Of a stretch of DNA of 64,000 nucleotides, positions 23,890-34,620 are shown in pieces. The translations under genes and the position numbers were made by a program. The notes below the pieces were generated by a model that had not been told where the DNA came from, did not search any database, and saw only the letters and a list, made by a program, of their open reading frames with translations. The first letter of the stretch is position 1; every line of letters begins with the position of its first letter. The stretch is taken from NCBI GenBank assembly GCA_027257055.1, contig JAPVLO010000161.1, positions 744,001 through 808,000 on the forward strand, given 5' to 3'. Source of the DNA: Cephalopachus bancanus. Its lineage: Eukaryota > Chordata > Mammalia > Primates > Tarsiidae.

Positions 23890-24720
23890 TGAAAATGTTT
23901 GTTATTTGACTGGAGAGTCTATCATTAAGAAACTACCTTGAGGAAAGTTATTGGTGCTCAAAAATGTTCACTGCAGTGCTAAATATAATGGCAAGTAACA
24001 GAAGCAATCTAAATGTTCAATAATATGGGATTCAAATAAATTGTGATATTATAATGCAATATTAGGCCATCTAAAAAATCCGATTTTGAGGAAATAATTA
24101 AGATAGGAAAAAAAACTCACTCAAGGTAAAGTGATTAAAAACAGGACCTCAAATTTTATATAAAATATTATTTATTTAATAGCAAATAATCTATACATGC
24201 AGTCATGTGCCACACAAAGACATTTTGATCAATAACAGACCACATATATGGCAGGGATTCCATAAGATTATAATACTGTATTTTCACTGCAACTTTTCTA
24301 TGTCTTGGTATGTTTAGACACACAAACACATTATGTTTACAATTGCCTGCGGTTAGTACAGTCACATGTTGTACAGGTTTGTAGCCTAGGAGCAATAGAT
24401 TATGCCATAGAACCTAAGTGTGTAGTAGGCTATACCATCTAGGTCTGTGTAAGTATATTCTATGATGTTTGCACAATGATGAAACTGCCTAATGATGCAT
24501 TTCTTAGAATGCATCCCTGTTGTCAAGGGATGCATGACTGTACCAATAATATAGCAAAATGCCCAAACTAGTTATCTCTGGGCACCAAAATTATGGCTAT
24601 TTTTCTTCTGTTTCTTTTAATTTTTTCTAGTTTCTAAATGATCTATAATGAACATGCTTTATTTTTCAACCACAAAGACATTTAAAATAAAAATCCATAA
24701 AACAAAACAAGACAAAGCAA
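23890..24720 (+). repeat. Old L1 3' end, split by MER2
   Basis: Left part 'aatggcaagtaacagaagca' and 'aaatgttcaataatatggga' is the ORF2 end of an old L1. Right part (24545-24720), with 'gatctataatgaacatgctt', is its 3' terminus. The MER2 at 24200-24540 lies between them. Confidence 0.65.
24200..24540. mobile_element. MER2 (Tigger-derived DNA transposon)
   Basis: Non-autonomous Tc1/mariner-superfamily element. The termini 'cagtcatg' and 'catgactg' are inverted, and the interior carries the known phrase 'tgtacaggtttgtagcctag'. Related to the longer Tigger copy at 56.2-57.7 kb. Confidence 0.8.
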
Positions 24721-24887
24721 ATTCTTTAGGGGGCCAAGTGAAGATATTTTACAAAAGGAAAAAAAAATAGGAAGTGATAGGATTACTTATGTATGTGGAT
24801 GGAGGTGGCTTTGGGCCTCCCCAAATCTCCAGTATCTTAGAGTTCTGGAATCTCAGGGTCTAAAGGGTCCTTATGAATCCCCAAGAC

Positions 24888-25178
24888 TGAGGGTCTCCGA
24901 CCCCTGGGCCGCAGACCAGTATGGTCCATGGCCTGTTAGGACTGGGGCCGCATAGCAGGAGGTGAGCAGCGGGCCAGCAGAGCTCTGTCGTCTGTCAGAT
25001 CTGCCAAGGTATTAGATTGTCGTAGGAGCATAAACCCTATTGTGAACTGTGTATGTGAGGGATCTGGATTGCATTCTCCTTATGAGAATCTAATGCTAAC
25101 GATCCCCTCCCTCGTGTCCCTGGAAAAATTGTCTTCCCTGAAATCAGTCCCTAATGCCAAAAAAGTTGGGACCACTGC
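24888..25178 (+). mobile_element. MER1B (hAT-Charlie non-autonomous transposon)
   Basis: Starts 'gggtctccgacccctgggcc' and ends 'agttgggaccactg', with the internal phrases 'aggaggtgagcagcgggcc' and 'gaatctaatgctaac'. This wording is characteristic of MER1B. Confidence 0.85.
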
Positions 25179-25399
25179 CCTAGTCCATGCCTAAATCCAG
25201 TTTGAAACTCCTTACTGTGGGAACAAAGCCGAATAAGGTTTTCCTATCTGGATCACTGGGGATAAGATGCCCTGGGTCTCGACTTTCAGGGCCATCAAGG
25301 GCCTGTGGGCTAGACATTGAGTATGTGCATTGACCTGTGTAAATAAGACAGGGGAACCTTCTTCACGGGCAGACCCAAGTACCAGTGGCTCCTATGCCT

Positions 25400-25510
25400 T
25401 GCTGAACTGTGATTTTCTTGAGGAAGGATGTATGTCTGTTTTATTTTCAGATGTACTGAGCACATAATCGAGCGCAATACATATTTCCTATGGAGTGAGT
25501 TCAGGGAAAT
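25400..25510 (+). repeat. L2 3' end fragment
   Basis: 'gaactgtgattttcttgagg', followed by a decayed 'gtactgagcacataatcg' stretch, matches the L2 tail order. Confidence 0.5.
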
Positions 25511-26399
25511 AGTTTAGACCAGGAACAAGGTTAGTGGTAACTGGCTATGTCCCCTAAATGGGGAGGCCAATAAAGTCCTCAGGGTATCCGAAGGGATGTG
25601 CTGACATTCTAGTGCAGGGAACAGGCCCTGGGTGCTGTAGGGAAACTGGTCTTATAGGTTTAAATGTGACGGAAACACAGTCCCTTGGAGTGGTCTGAAG
25701 TAGGTGGGAGATATGTAAAGGGTCTTAATGGCCACTTTCTTGATCTGGTTGGGACAAACTTGAGTTGAGGCCCCCCCATGACTGCAACTGGGCTAAAGGA
25801 AGGCAGGCAGTGGTGATCACAGGAGCTTGCTGAAGTGTTAATGGGTTGTGACTCAAACAAGAAAGTTCTCATCTGATGTACTTAGGAGTGGCAAGCGTAG
25901 CCTTGACATCACCACGCCAGAGCTCAAACGCTGTCTGTGGGGTCCTCTGATCTCCCTCCGCCTTCTGCTCTGCCACTTTCGGAACTTTGGCCTCATTCTC
26001 TGTGTTGGAAGAGGGGCTTCTTCCATGCTATGGGAAAGATGACACTTGGAAGTTAAAGTGTCACATCCTTCCAACCCTATGATCCCAAGGGCTAAAGGCA
26101 ACTCTCCAAGTTGTACCCACCAGAAAAATCCTGGCAAGGGACTCTGATGGGCCCAACTAGAATTCTGTGTTGATGCTTGAGACGATCCCTTTGGCCCGAA
26201 GGATGATGTCCTCTGAATGACCAGGCCCTGGTCAGGTACCCTATCCTCCGCTTGGGGTGAGATCATTGACAGACAGCACCTCCAGAGCCTACTGGAATTG
26301 GGGGTGGGAGGAAAGGGGAGAGTCGTTTCTGGAAGAAAAAGAGGTGCAGGAGATGTGAGGCAGCCCCAAACAACAGATATCTTTAACAAAGCCCTCCCC
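25511..26399. other. Unassigned sequence containing the window's longest open frame
   Basis: A minus-strand frame at 25853-26425 stays open for 190 codons. I see no domain, signal peptide or transmembrane segment. Its proline/serine/arginine-rich composition is what a chance frame in locally GC-rich DNA would give. No neighbouring splice or promoter signal supports it, so I do not call it a gene. Confidence 0.3.
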
Positions 26400-26715
26400 T
26401 TGTAGAATTCTTCTGCAGATCCCATCTTTTCCGAGTTTCAATCGTGAGCCTGTTAATTAGGCCTGTTCCTCACTGTGCTTCGGTGCCTTTGGTTCTGTGA
26501 CACAGGGCTGCAGGGAAAAGCAGCTAAAGAGGACTAATTAAGACTCAGAGTGCTTTCAATAACGTACATGGAAATGAACAAATTAACTGACGATGCCAAA
26601 AAGGCGATATTGCCCCAGCGGGGATTCCACGCATGGAGTTCGCTTTAAGGAGCGCAATAGTCATTGAGAGGAATCTATGAATTATGAGTGATATTCAGTC
26701 CCATTACCTCTGAGG
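26400..26715. promoter_or_regulatory. Candidate conserved noncoding element
   Basis: Repeat-free and low in stop-free frames, with homeodomain-type cores at 26453-26460 ('ttaattag'), 26535-26540 ('taatta') and 26581-26586. The texture resembles deeply conserved enhancers. Conservation itself cannot be seen from one sequence, so this is an inference from composition. Confidence 0.35.
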
Positions 26716-27029
26716 TGTCAGATGTAATAGCAGGGAAATGTCATAAGACGTTTGGAGACAAAACAAACTGAGGTTAAGGGAGCTCCGTGGCGGGTGCCGA
26801 GCGGGGGAAACAGAACCAGCGGCGGAGAGGTGTTGCTTACAGTCCGGGGACAAGTCCCGGCAAAAATGACCTGTGGTAGCTGACGCTCTTTGCAAATATG
26901 TGACACTCTGCTTGATGAAGGAAGATTTCTTTTTTTGTCTGCTAGGCTTCGATAACACCAAGGGAGACAACTGTCTACACTCAGAGAGGATCCACTGAGG
27001 TTTCCTGGGGACAGTGGGTGTCCAAATGT
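26716..27029. other. Unique sequence
   Basis: Nothing recognised; a 122-codon minus frame at 26718-27086 looks like chance. Confidence 0.4.
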
Positions 27030-27205
27030 GAGCCCAGGACCACGAGCCTCTGGAGTGTCACCTGGGGATCGCTCAGCAAAGCACATTCTCAGGACTCCCT
27101 CCAGCCCTCCAGTGGGGTGGGGGCCAGCGTTCCGTGTTTTAACCGGGCTTCCAGGCCAGGTGATTCTGATGCGGGCTCATGTGTGAGAAGCATGGTCTTG
27201 GGGTG
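27030..27205 (+). mobile_element. MER5-type hAT-Charlie remnant
   Basis: 'ggccaggtgattctgatgcg' followed by a degraded terminal segment matches the MER5A/B group. Confidence 0.55.
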
Positions 27206-27209
27206 AAGA

Positions 27210-27370
27210 GCTTAGAGTCCAAGCCACGCCAGTTACAAGCTGATCTGATCACTTAACCCCTTTAATCCCTCCCCCGTTGGCAAATATAATAGTCTCTGCC
27301 CTGTCTCCCTCACCAGGTTTCTATGCGAATCCTAGGAGATAATTGACATCCTCAGGAACAGCAGAGAGGG
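27210..27370 (+). repeat. MIR SINE
   Basis: Sense MIR wording: 'gatcacttaacccctttaat' and a 'caaatataatagtctctgcc' block. Confidence 0.65.
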
Positions 27371-28050
27371 ACACACATGCGATGAATTATAATGATTATT
27401 TCAGAGACAGATGGTCCTGATAAACTGAGAATCCAGATTTTGAGGGCAGGGAGAGATGGTGCTTAGGTAAATCAAGGATCTGGCATGCAACTTGATTTCT
27501 GGAAAAAAAATTGCAGTTTTTACTTCCTAGACAAAGGGTCTTAGAAAAGGTTTGTTAGCTCACAAGTGCCTTGTCCTGGACAGCTTTCTGATGAGTTAAG
27601 TGTAAAGGTATCAGAAGCATCTGGTTCCCATTTCTCTTCAAATTCATGGGCACATAAAGATGAAAAAGAACTCGGGCTCGAGACCAGAACTTTGCCAAAG
27701 CTCCCCTCCCCTCTGCTCCACGATTAAAATGACTCTAGGTGCTGAGCTCGGTCACTCATCCAGGCAAAGGCCATGCCCACCAGAAGCCAATCACAGTGGA
27801 AGATGAGTCCCTCTTGTGCCTACTAAGATGGCGGCTCTAGATTCCTGAGGAAAGGAAAGGTGGGGTCTGGGTAGATGTTAACTGTGCACTTCTCCCCCAC
27901 CCCAGGACTAGTGACTGGAGAGAAAGGAGAAATGAATATTTAAAGTGTCCTCGGAGGGGAAAGAACAGTCTAGAGTAAGTAGACATGTAGCTAGGTGGCT
28001 GGAGGAGAGGAGGCCTGAGCAGAATCTCTTTGGATGTTGAAGTGTAAGGT
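27371..28050. other. Unique sequence
   Basis: Nothing recognised. Confidence 0.4.
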
Positions 28051-28065
28051 TCAGAGATTTCTTTT

Positions 28066-28350
28066 TTTTTTTTTTGAGTTGGAGTCTCACTCTGTCACCC
28101 AGGCTGGAGTGCAGTGTCATGCTCACGGCCACCCCAGCGTCAACATGCTGGGCTCCAGTGATCCTTCTGCCTCAGCCTTCCAAGTAGCCGGAACTATAGA
28201 CCTCAGCTACCATGTCTGGCTAATTTTTTATTTATTGTAGAGACGAGCTCTCGCCAAGTTGCCCGGGTCTTGAACCCCTGAGATCAGGCAATCCTCTCAC
28301 CTTGGCCTCCCACAGTGCTGGGATGACAGGCTGAGCCACTGAGCCCGGCC
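28066..28350 (-). repeat. Alu with exact 15-base target duplication
   Basis: Reverse-oriented Alu flanked by identical 'tcagagatttctttt' at 28051-28065 and 28351-28365. Confidence 0.97.
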
Positions 28351-28365
28351 TCAGAGATTTCTTTT

Positions 28366-28549
28366 AACTGATCATCTTAGGATGTTAGAACCTGAGAGGA
28401 CTCTGGTTACCTCCAAATCTCACTACCTTCCTTCCCTGTGTGTAGGAAAGTTCAAGTAAAAACTCAAGTGTCACTAGCTTTAGGACTTGAACTTGGATTT
28501 CAAAGTTCCTAGCAGCCCAGTCTGGGTGAGTATCCTGAAGGCCAGGGTT
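28366..28549. other. Unique sequence between two Alus
   Basis: Nothing recognised. The flanking Alus are in opposite orientation, 214 bases apart. Confidence 0.4.
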
Positions 28550-28563
28550 AAAGATCTTTTCTG

Positions 28564-28850
28564 AGCCAGGCTCGGTGGCTCAGCCTGTAATCCCGCGCCT
28601 TGGGAGGCTGAGGTGAGTTTATTGCCTAAGCCCGCGGGTTCGAGACCCGCCTGGGCAACTTGGTGAACCCTCATCTCTACAGTAAATCAAAAAATTAGCC
28701 GGGCGTGGTAGCGTGTGTCTGTAGTTCCAGCTACTTGGAAGGCTGAGAAGGAAGGATCGCCAGAGCCCAGCAGGTCCTGTGGTGGCTGGGAGCGGCCACT
28801 GCACTCCAGTCTGGGCAACAGAGTGAGACTCCAACTCAAAAAAAAAAAAA
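28564..28850 (+). repeat. Alu (strepsirrhine-type)
   Basis: Sense Alu starting 'gccaggctcggtggctca'. The flanks repeat 'aaagatcttttctg', giving a target-site duplication of about 14 bases. Confidence 0.97.
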
Positions 28851-28864
28851 AAGATCTTTTCTGC

Positions 28865-30050
28865 TTTAAATTTTTCTGACAGTTAGCTCTGATGGGGAAG
28901 GATTTGAAGCAAATTTGTTGTAAGTAAACACCAAGGACTTTGTGAGCAGTATGGCTCTGGTTGAAGGCGCTGATTTCATGGCTAGTGTTATATTCCAGAA
29001 CGGTGTCTCTTGGATGCATGGCGTGCATGTCCAGGCCGGAAGCATGACAAAGGGTCCCTGATGGAAACTTTTACAAACCTTTTGGCTCCCTCACTGGCCA
29101 TTTCCTTTACACTCGCTTGCTCTGGCTGTTGATAAAAGTGGCTCTCAGGTATATTAGGGCTGGGAAAACTGGGCACCTGGAGAGAGACATTTACATCACC
29201 ACATCTTGGCTATCACACATCGTTAATATGGGATATTAGGCATGTACCCCACAACTCTAAAATTTAAAAAAAGAATTAGGTACAAATTTAAAGCAAGGCG
29301 TTCCTTTCCCTTCCCCCTTCAGACCTGCCCAGCTCTCAATTTATTTATACCCGCCTCCTTTCCAACCTCTGCTGACCTTAGGTTTCTGATGTATCGCTCT
29401 GCTGAGAGACTGACAACCTGCAAGGAGTCTGTCCTGGAATAAGGTCGAGAGCAGGTGCGTTGGTACTTCAAGGTCCAAGACTACACTTGAGGGAACCTGA
29501 CAACCTACATAGACCTTCGTGGGATTATCAGCATGCGAATGAGATGACCCTAGGAGCCACCTGGAATGAGGAAAGAGATTTGTTTAAGTTCCCTGCCCTG
29601 GAAAGCCCTGCCATTGTCAAGCGACTTATCACAACTAAATGTGCATGGGACAGAATTTCTGAATGCCTTTGTTTGAAGGAGGTGATTAGTTTTCTGGACG
29701 AATTGCCAGTCTTCTGCACTGTCACGCAAACACATATGCACGCACCGAGCAGTGTCTCAACCAAGGCTTGGTTCATCCATCAGAGCTGAGCGTGCTCTTG
29801 CAGGGCTAATTGACCATACATGCATTTCCTATTGAAAATTATAGTAAAACAGTAGAGGGGAGGAAGATTGTTTTTGCAGTGAAATATTAAGCCAAAGGAT
29901 GCCTCTTTAAGGGAAGGTGAGGGAATGGAAGAAGAGCTAACAGCCATGCTTTCCAGTTGTTGTGAGAGATAAATGCAGAGATACTAATTCAGAAATGTTC
30001 CAGACTGGCCTCCAGGGCTCTCTCATGTATTTTCTCTCTCTCCCCTAGGG
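28865..30050. other. Unique sequence, nothing firm
   Basis: A short 'catgtaccccacaactctaa' at 29240-29260 followed by an A-rich run may be a tiny L1 tail. No gene is supported. Confidence 0.4.
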
Positions 30051-30054
30051 TTCC

Positions 30055-30400
30055 CCAACATGAACGCTGTGTTCCAGCCAGACCAGGTTCTGTCCTGCTT
30101 CCAGAACATGCTTTGCTTCCTCTGTACCTTCACTTAGGCTGTGCCTTGACCTTCTCTTTTCTCACGTCTTCTCCTTGCTGAAACATGAGTAACGATGCCG
30201 GGGTCTTTCACTCTGTCATTTCGTGCGGAATCTTTCCTCCTGTATGCTTTAATCACATCCTGTTTACATGCCTCTCATGAGCTTGAATTTTTTCTTTGAT
30301 TGTAGCTATATTGTATATCTCCCTCCACATCTGACCATAAACCTTTGGAAGATGGGGATGGTAAGAGATGTTTATTTCACCTCCATAAAGACTCCATGAA
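30055..30400 (+). repeat. L2 fragment
   Basis: The L2 3' region order is visible: a 'cctctgtaccttcacttagg' block, then 'accataaacctttggaaga' and a decayed tail. Confidence 0.45.
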
Positions 30401-30531
30401 GGATGTCTAAATTCTCTGAATGTCTGTGGCATTTTATCAATCCTTGATTAGAATCAATCGTATACCCTGGGCCAATGAGTCCTGACTATTCTAGGATGGT
30501 GACTCATTCTTCCACTTAAAAAATATTCATT

Positions 30532-30686
30532 TTTTTTTTCAAGGGAGGGGGCGTGGGACTGGCAGTTGAGGGAAAACTGCTAGGGGAGGGAGGGGCTTAC
30601 CTCATCAACAGGTGTACCTGCATGATCAGTGTTTGTATACCTAACCCTGAATTGTACCCACATCTTTAGAATAAATAGATAAATTT
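30532..30686 (+). mobile_element. Severely 5'-truncated L1 tail
   Basis: Only the L1 3' UTR end is present ('gtatacctaaccctgaattg' and an A/T-rich tail). It is flanked by 'aaaaaatattcatt' at 30518-30531 and 30687-30700, an exact 14-base target-site duplication. Confidence 0.85.
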
Positions 30687-30700
30687 AAAAAATATTCATT

Positions 30701-30993
30701 AGGCTGGGCTCAGTGGCTCAGCCTGTAATCCCAGCACTTTGGGAGGCCGAGGAGAGTGGATTGCCTGAGCCCGCAGGTTCGAGACCCACCCGGGTAGCTT
30801 TGCGAGACCTCATCTCCACAATAAATAAAAAAGAACTTAACCGGGTGTGGTAGTGCGTGCCTGTAGTTCTGGCTACTTGGAAGACTGAGGTGGAAGGATC
30901 GCTGGAGCCCAGCAGGTTGAGGCTGCAGTGGCCAGGAGCTTGCCACTGCACTCCAGCCTGGGCGACAGAGTGAGACTCTGACTCAAAAAAAAA
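30701..30993 (+). repeat. Alu inserted at the end of the L1 tail
   Basis: Sense Alu starting just after the right-hand L1 duplication, followed by a third 'attcatt' copy. It therefore reused the L1 target-site duplication as its own target. Confidence 0.95.
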
Positions 30994-31043
30994 AATTCAT
31001 TGAATGCTGGCTTTGTGCTGAGCACTGGGATGTGAATAAGATA

Positions 31044-31430
31044 AGTGTATTCATTTGCTAGGGCTGCTATTATACAGTACCACAGTCTGGGTGGCTTAAG
31101 GGACAGATATTTATCGACTTACAGTTCCAGAAGCTGGAAACTTGAGAATAAGGTATTGGCAGAGCTGGTTTCTTCTGAGGGGAATAAGGGAAGGATCTGT
31201 CACAGAACTCTCTCCTTGCCTCACAGATAGTTGTCTTTTCCCTGTCTTCCTCTGTACATGTCTGCATTTTCTTTAATTTATAAGGATACAAGTTATATGG
31301 AATTAGGGCCCATGTGTGTGACCTCATTAAATTTAATTTCATCTTTAAAGACCTTACCACCAAGTATGATTCCATTCTGAGGTACTGGGGGTTAAGACTT
31401 CAACATACAAATTTCAGCCTGTAACAGATG
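31044..31430 (-). repeat. MLT1-type MaLR LTR
   Basis: Antisense LTR with 'tttgctagggctgctattat', 'gggtggcttaag' and 'ttctgaggtactgggggtta', a well-known order in this LTR class. Confidence 0.8.
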
Positions 31431-31717
31431 ATTGTTGCTATCACAAGATCTATAGTTTACAGGAGGATTCAGAGAAATAAACAGATGATTACAATGTAGT
31501 GTGACCAATGCACAATAATAGAAGAGATATAGACAAGTGCAGATAGAGAAACATATAATCCAGACTTGGGGTAGGTTAGGGAAAACTACCCAGAGAAAGT
31601 GGTGTTTAAGCTGAGACCCAAAGAATAAAAAGAATTGACCTAGATAAAGAAGCATGGGAGGAGATTATTCTGGGTAGAAGGAAGCACACAGGCAATGATC
31701 CTGAGGGCGAGAGTATT
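31431..31717. other. Decayed sequence, possibly ancient repeat
   Basis: An 'aacagatgattacaatgtag' phrase recurs in similar form near 36.0 and 44.2 kb, suggesting a dispersed ancient family I cannot name. Confidence 0.3.
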
Positions 31718-31925
31718 GTGTGTCAGTTAGCTATTGCAACAGCAAAGCTGTGTAACAAAGATCCCAGTGAAATATAACAACAACCATGCATTCTCATGCA
31801 CAGATTGGCTTTTCTGAGGGGGGTTCTGATCTTGTGACTTAATTCTAGGACTCAGGGTGAGGGGTATCAACTCTCTAGGAGAATCTCCTCTCATGACCAT
31901 GGTAGAAGCAGAAGAGGGCAACTAA
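31718..31925 (-). repeat. Probable MLT1-type LTR fragment
   Basis: 'gtcagttagctattgcaaca' and 'gctgtgtaacaaagatccc' fit the antisense 3' end of an MLT1 LTR. Confidence 0.45.
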
Positions 31926-31942
31926 CCATACAAACACATTTC

Positions 31943-32810
31943 TTTTTTTAAATGCAATTTAAAAGTTTTATTTTAAAGATGTAGGGTACAATTCAGAGTT
32001 AGGTATACAAATGTTCATTGTGTAAGTGCTCCTGTTGATGAGGTGTGCCCCTCCCTCCCCTGGCAGTTTTCCTCAACTACCAATTCCACCTCCTCCCTCC
32101 CCTGGCAGTTTTCCACTACTGCCAATCCCTTTCTTATAGTATTATGATAATTGTACAAGGTCCGCTTATGAGTGAGAACACAGGGTACTCTATTCTTTGT
32201 TTCTGTGACAGATCACTGAGCATGATAGATTGTAATTCTACTCAAGTTGCTGTGAAATCCATATGTTTGTCCTTCTTTGTGAGTGCATAGTATTTCATTG
32301 TGTATATGTACCACATTTTTTTTTTAAATGCAGTATAGCTTTGATGGGCAGCATTGTTGGTTTCATGTTTTTGCTATTGTGAATAGAGCTGCAACAAACA
32401 TACATGTGCAGATACCTTTTTGGTAGAATGATTTGAGTTCCTTCAGGTATATTCCCAATCGGGGGATTGTGGGTCGTATGGAAGTCAATTTTTAGTTTTT
32501 TCAGGAATTGCCACACTGTCTTCCAAAGAGGTTGCACTAGTTTGCACTCCCACCAGCAGTGTAGAAGTGTTTTTTTTTTCTCTGCATCCTCGCCATCATC
32601 TGCTCTTGTTTGTTTTATGAATGATGGCCATGCTTACTGGAGTTAGGCAGTATCTCCATATGGTTTTGATTTGCATTTCTCTGATGATGAGCGAGGTGGG
32701 GCGCTTTTTCGTGTGTCTGTTGGCTGCTCGTATGTCTTTTGTTGAGAAATGACTATTCATGTCTTTTGCCCACTTCCTAATGGGGCTGTTTTTTTTTTCT
32801 TTTCGGTGCG
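31943..32810 (-). mobile_element. L1 LINE 3' part, antisense
   Basis: Antisense L1 3' UTR and ORF2 C-terminal region, starting with a T run and ending with an interior L1 break. The flanks 'acaaacacatttc' (31930-31942) and 'acaaacatatttc' (32811-32823) form a 13-base target-site duplication with one mismatch. A short GC-containing tag precedes the right flank. Frames within are antisense ORF2 remains. Confidence 0.9.
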
Positions 32811-32823
32811 ACAAACATATTTC

Positions 32824-33490
32824 AAATCCTTCTTTGCATCGCATTTCCCCACATGCCATTGACAAAGCAAATTATGTGGCCGGGTCCTAAACGGGGAGGG
32901 AGATACTCTTTCTAAGGAGATGGAATGGAAAGAAATGACTATTTCTGAGAAACAGTCTGACAGATGATAATGAGGGCCTGTTGAAAGCAGTGCAGTGAGA
33001 CTAGAACAGAGAGCTCCAGCAGTGAGGACTCCCAACTCTGGAAGCAGACACCTAAAACCCAGAGTGGGGAACTTCTGGTTGAGATTGAAGAGGCTGTGAG
33101 TGACTAGGGGTCTCATCCTGCATGCTCTAGTGATATTCAGGCTGCCCCTGGCTGGCTGGGTGCCCTTGGCAGGATCTGCTCTGTCCCTACCCACTAACAA
33201 CTGCCCCCTTCACTTTCTACCCCTCCTCCCATCACCTGTTGTGTACTCCCAGCCTGAAGAGGCCTAAGGGTTATCCTGCTGCCTCCCAGGTTTGTTTTCA
33301 TAGAGGCCTCCTTGAGAAATGTTGGGCTGGGGTGGGGATGTCAGAATACCTCCGGAAGACATCACCTGGGTAGTCTCTAGGGTTCTGTCAGGACTCGGGT
33401 CAGTAGGGAATTGCCTGCATGATCTTTGAGCAACCTACTCTCCCCTTGAGGGGCTGTTTCTTATGTTTTTCCAGCTCTCCCTAGTTTAGG
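32824..33490. other. Unique sequence
   Basis: A 147-codon minus frame at 32757-33200 starts here and runs into L1; no domain is recognised. Confidence 0.4.
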
Positions 33491-33494
33491 TCCT

Positions 33495-33905
33495 GTTTGG
33501 GTGAATTATGTGTCCTTCTCCTGTTCTGTATTAATCCCTGACACCTCAGAATGTGACCTTATTTGGAGATAGGGTCTTTACAGAGGTGGTCCAAGTTGAG
33601 ATGAGGTCATTAAGGTGGTCCCTCATCCAATATGACTGGTGTCCTTATAAAAAGTGGAGACTTGGACACAGTGACACACTCATACAGAGGAGATGATGTG
33701 AAGACACAGGAAGAAGATGGCCATCTACACACTGAGTAAAGAGGCCTGAAACAACTCCTTTCCCCCAGCCATTGAGGGGACGCAACCCTGCTGACACCTT
33801 GATCTTGAACTTGGGGTCTTCAGAACTGTGAGGCAATAAGTGTCTGCTGTCTAAGCCACCTGGGTTGTGGTGCTTTGTTACAGCAGCCCTGACTCATGAA
33901 TACAG
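33495..33905 (+). repeat. MLT1-type MaLR LTR
   Basis: Sense LTR with 'cctcagaatgtgaccttatt', 'ggtgtccttataaaaagtgg', 'ctgacaccttgatcttgaac' and the 3' end 'ctttgttacagcagccctga'. It is the best-preserved MaLR LTR in the window. Confidence 0.88.
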
Positions 33906-34399
33906 GTTCTTTTATATCAACAGCTTTATTTGCTTAACATCAGCACCTTGCTCCTTGGTCCTTTTGTTCCTGCGTCCAGGAAAATTAGCATCCATTCCTA
34001 CGATGTCATTTTCAAAGCTAAATGGACAGCCAGTGGGATTTCAGATTTAAACTCACAAGTTGGAGATCTATTTGAAGGCACTGAAAACCAGGAGGGCAGC
34101 TTAGCCGTGTATTTTAGTTTCTGGGGTTTCTGAAGCCGAGAGTTTTGTTGCTTCCTGTTTATACATGACTTTGAGCCCATGGGACAGATTTTATGTCTTG
34201 AATGCTAGAACAGCCTTGGAAACAATTTTCCAGTGACTGTCATCCTAGCCAAAAGGAGTGACAGCAGGTACCCTAGGCACCAACACATGAAGATTATCCA
34301 TTTAGAGCCTGGTGGGAGAAGTGGAGGCTCAGGAGGGGTTCCCCTTGGGCTGCCACAAAGGCCCAAATCAACTCCTGTCACCATACCCCTGAGATTCAT
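33906..34399. other. Unique sequence
   Basis: Nothing recognised. Confidence 0.4.
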
Positions 34400-34620
34400 G
34401 CCCTGATCTGCTCACAACTGCCCCAAAGACCCTTGTTTGTTTCTTCCCTCGCCTCTAGTTGAGCACTTGCTGTTTCCTCTCTCTGGGATGCTTCTCTTTC
34501 CTCTTTAATTCTCCATCTCATGAATTCCTTTTCATTATTGCTTTCTTCCTCACTCAATTCCTTTATTGAGATTTAACTCAAATCTCTCCTCCCACTGGCT
34601 GCCATCTCTATACCCCTAGT
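34400..34620 (+). repeat. L2 fragment
   Basis: Wording such as 'ttgagatttaactcaaatct' inside a CT-rich block fits the L2 3' region. Confidence 0.4.

Noticed and set aside
28051..28865. Inverted pair of Alus as a designed hairpin
   Set aside because: Both have their own exact target duplications, so they are independent insertions; any duplex formation is incidental.
32757..33200. 147-codon minus-strand frame as a gene
   Set aside because: It crosses the boundary of an L1 insertion, has no domain and no supporting signals.
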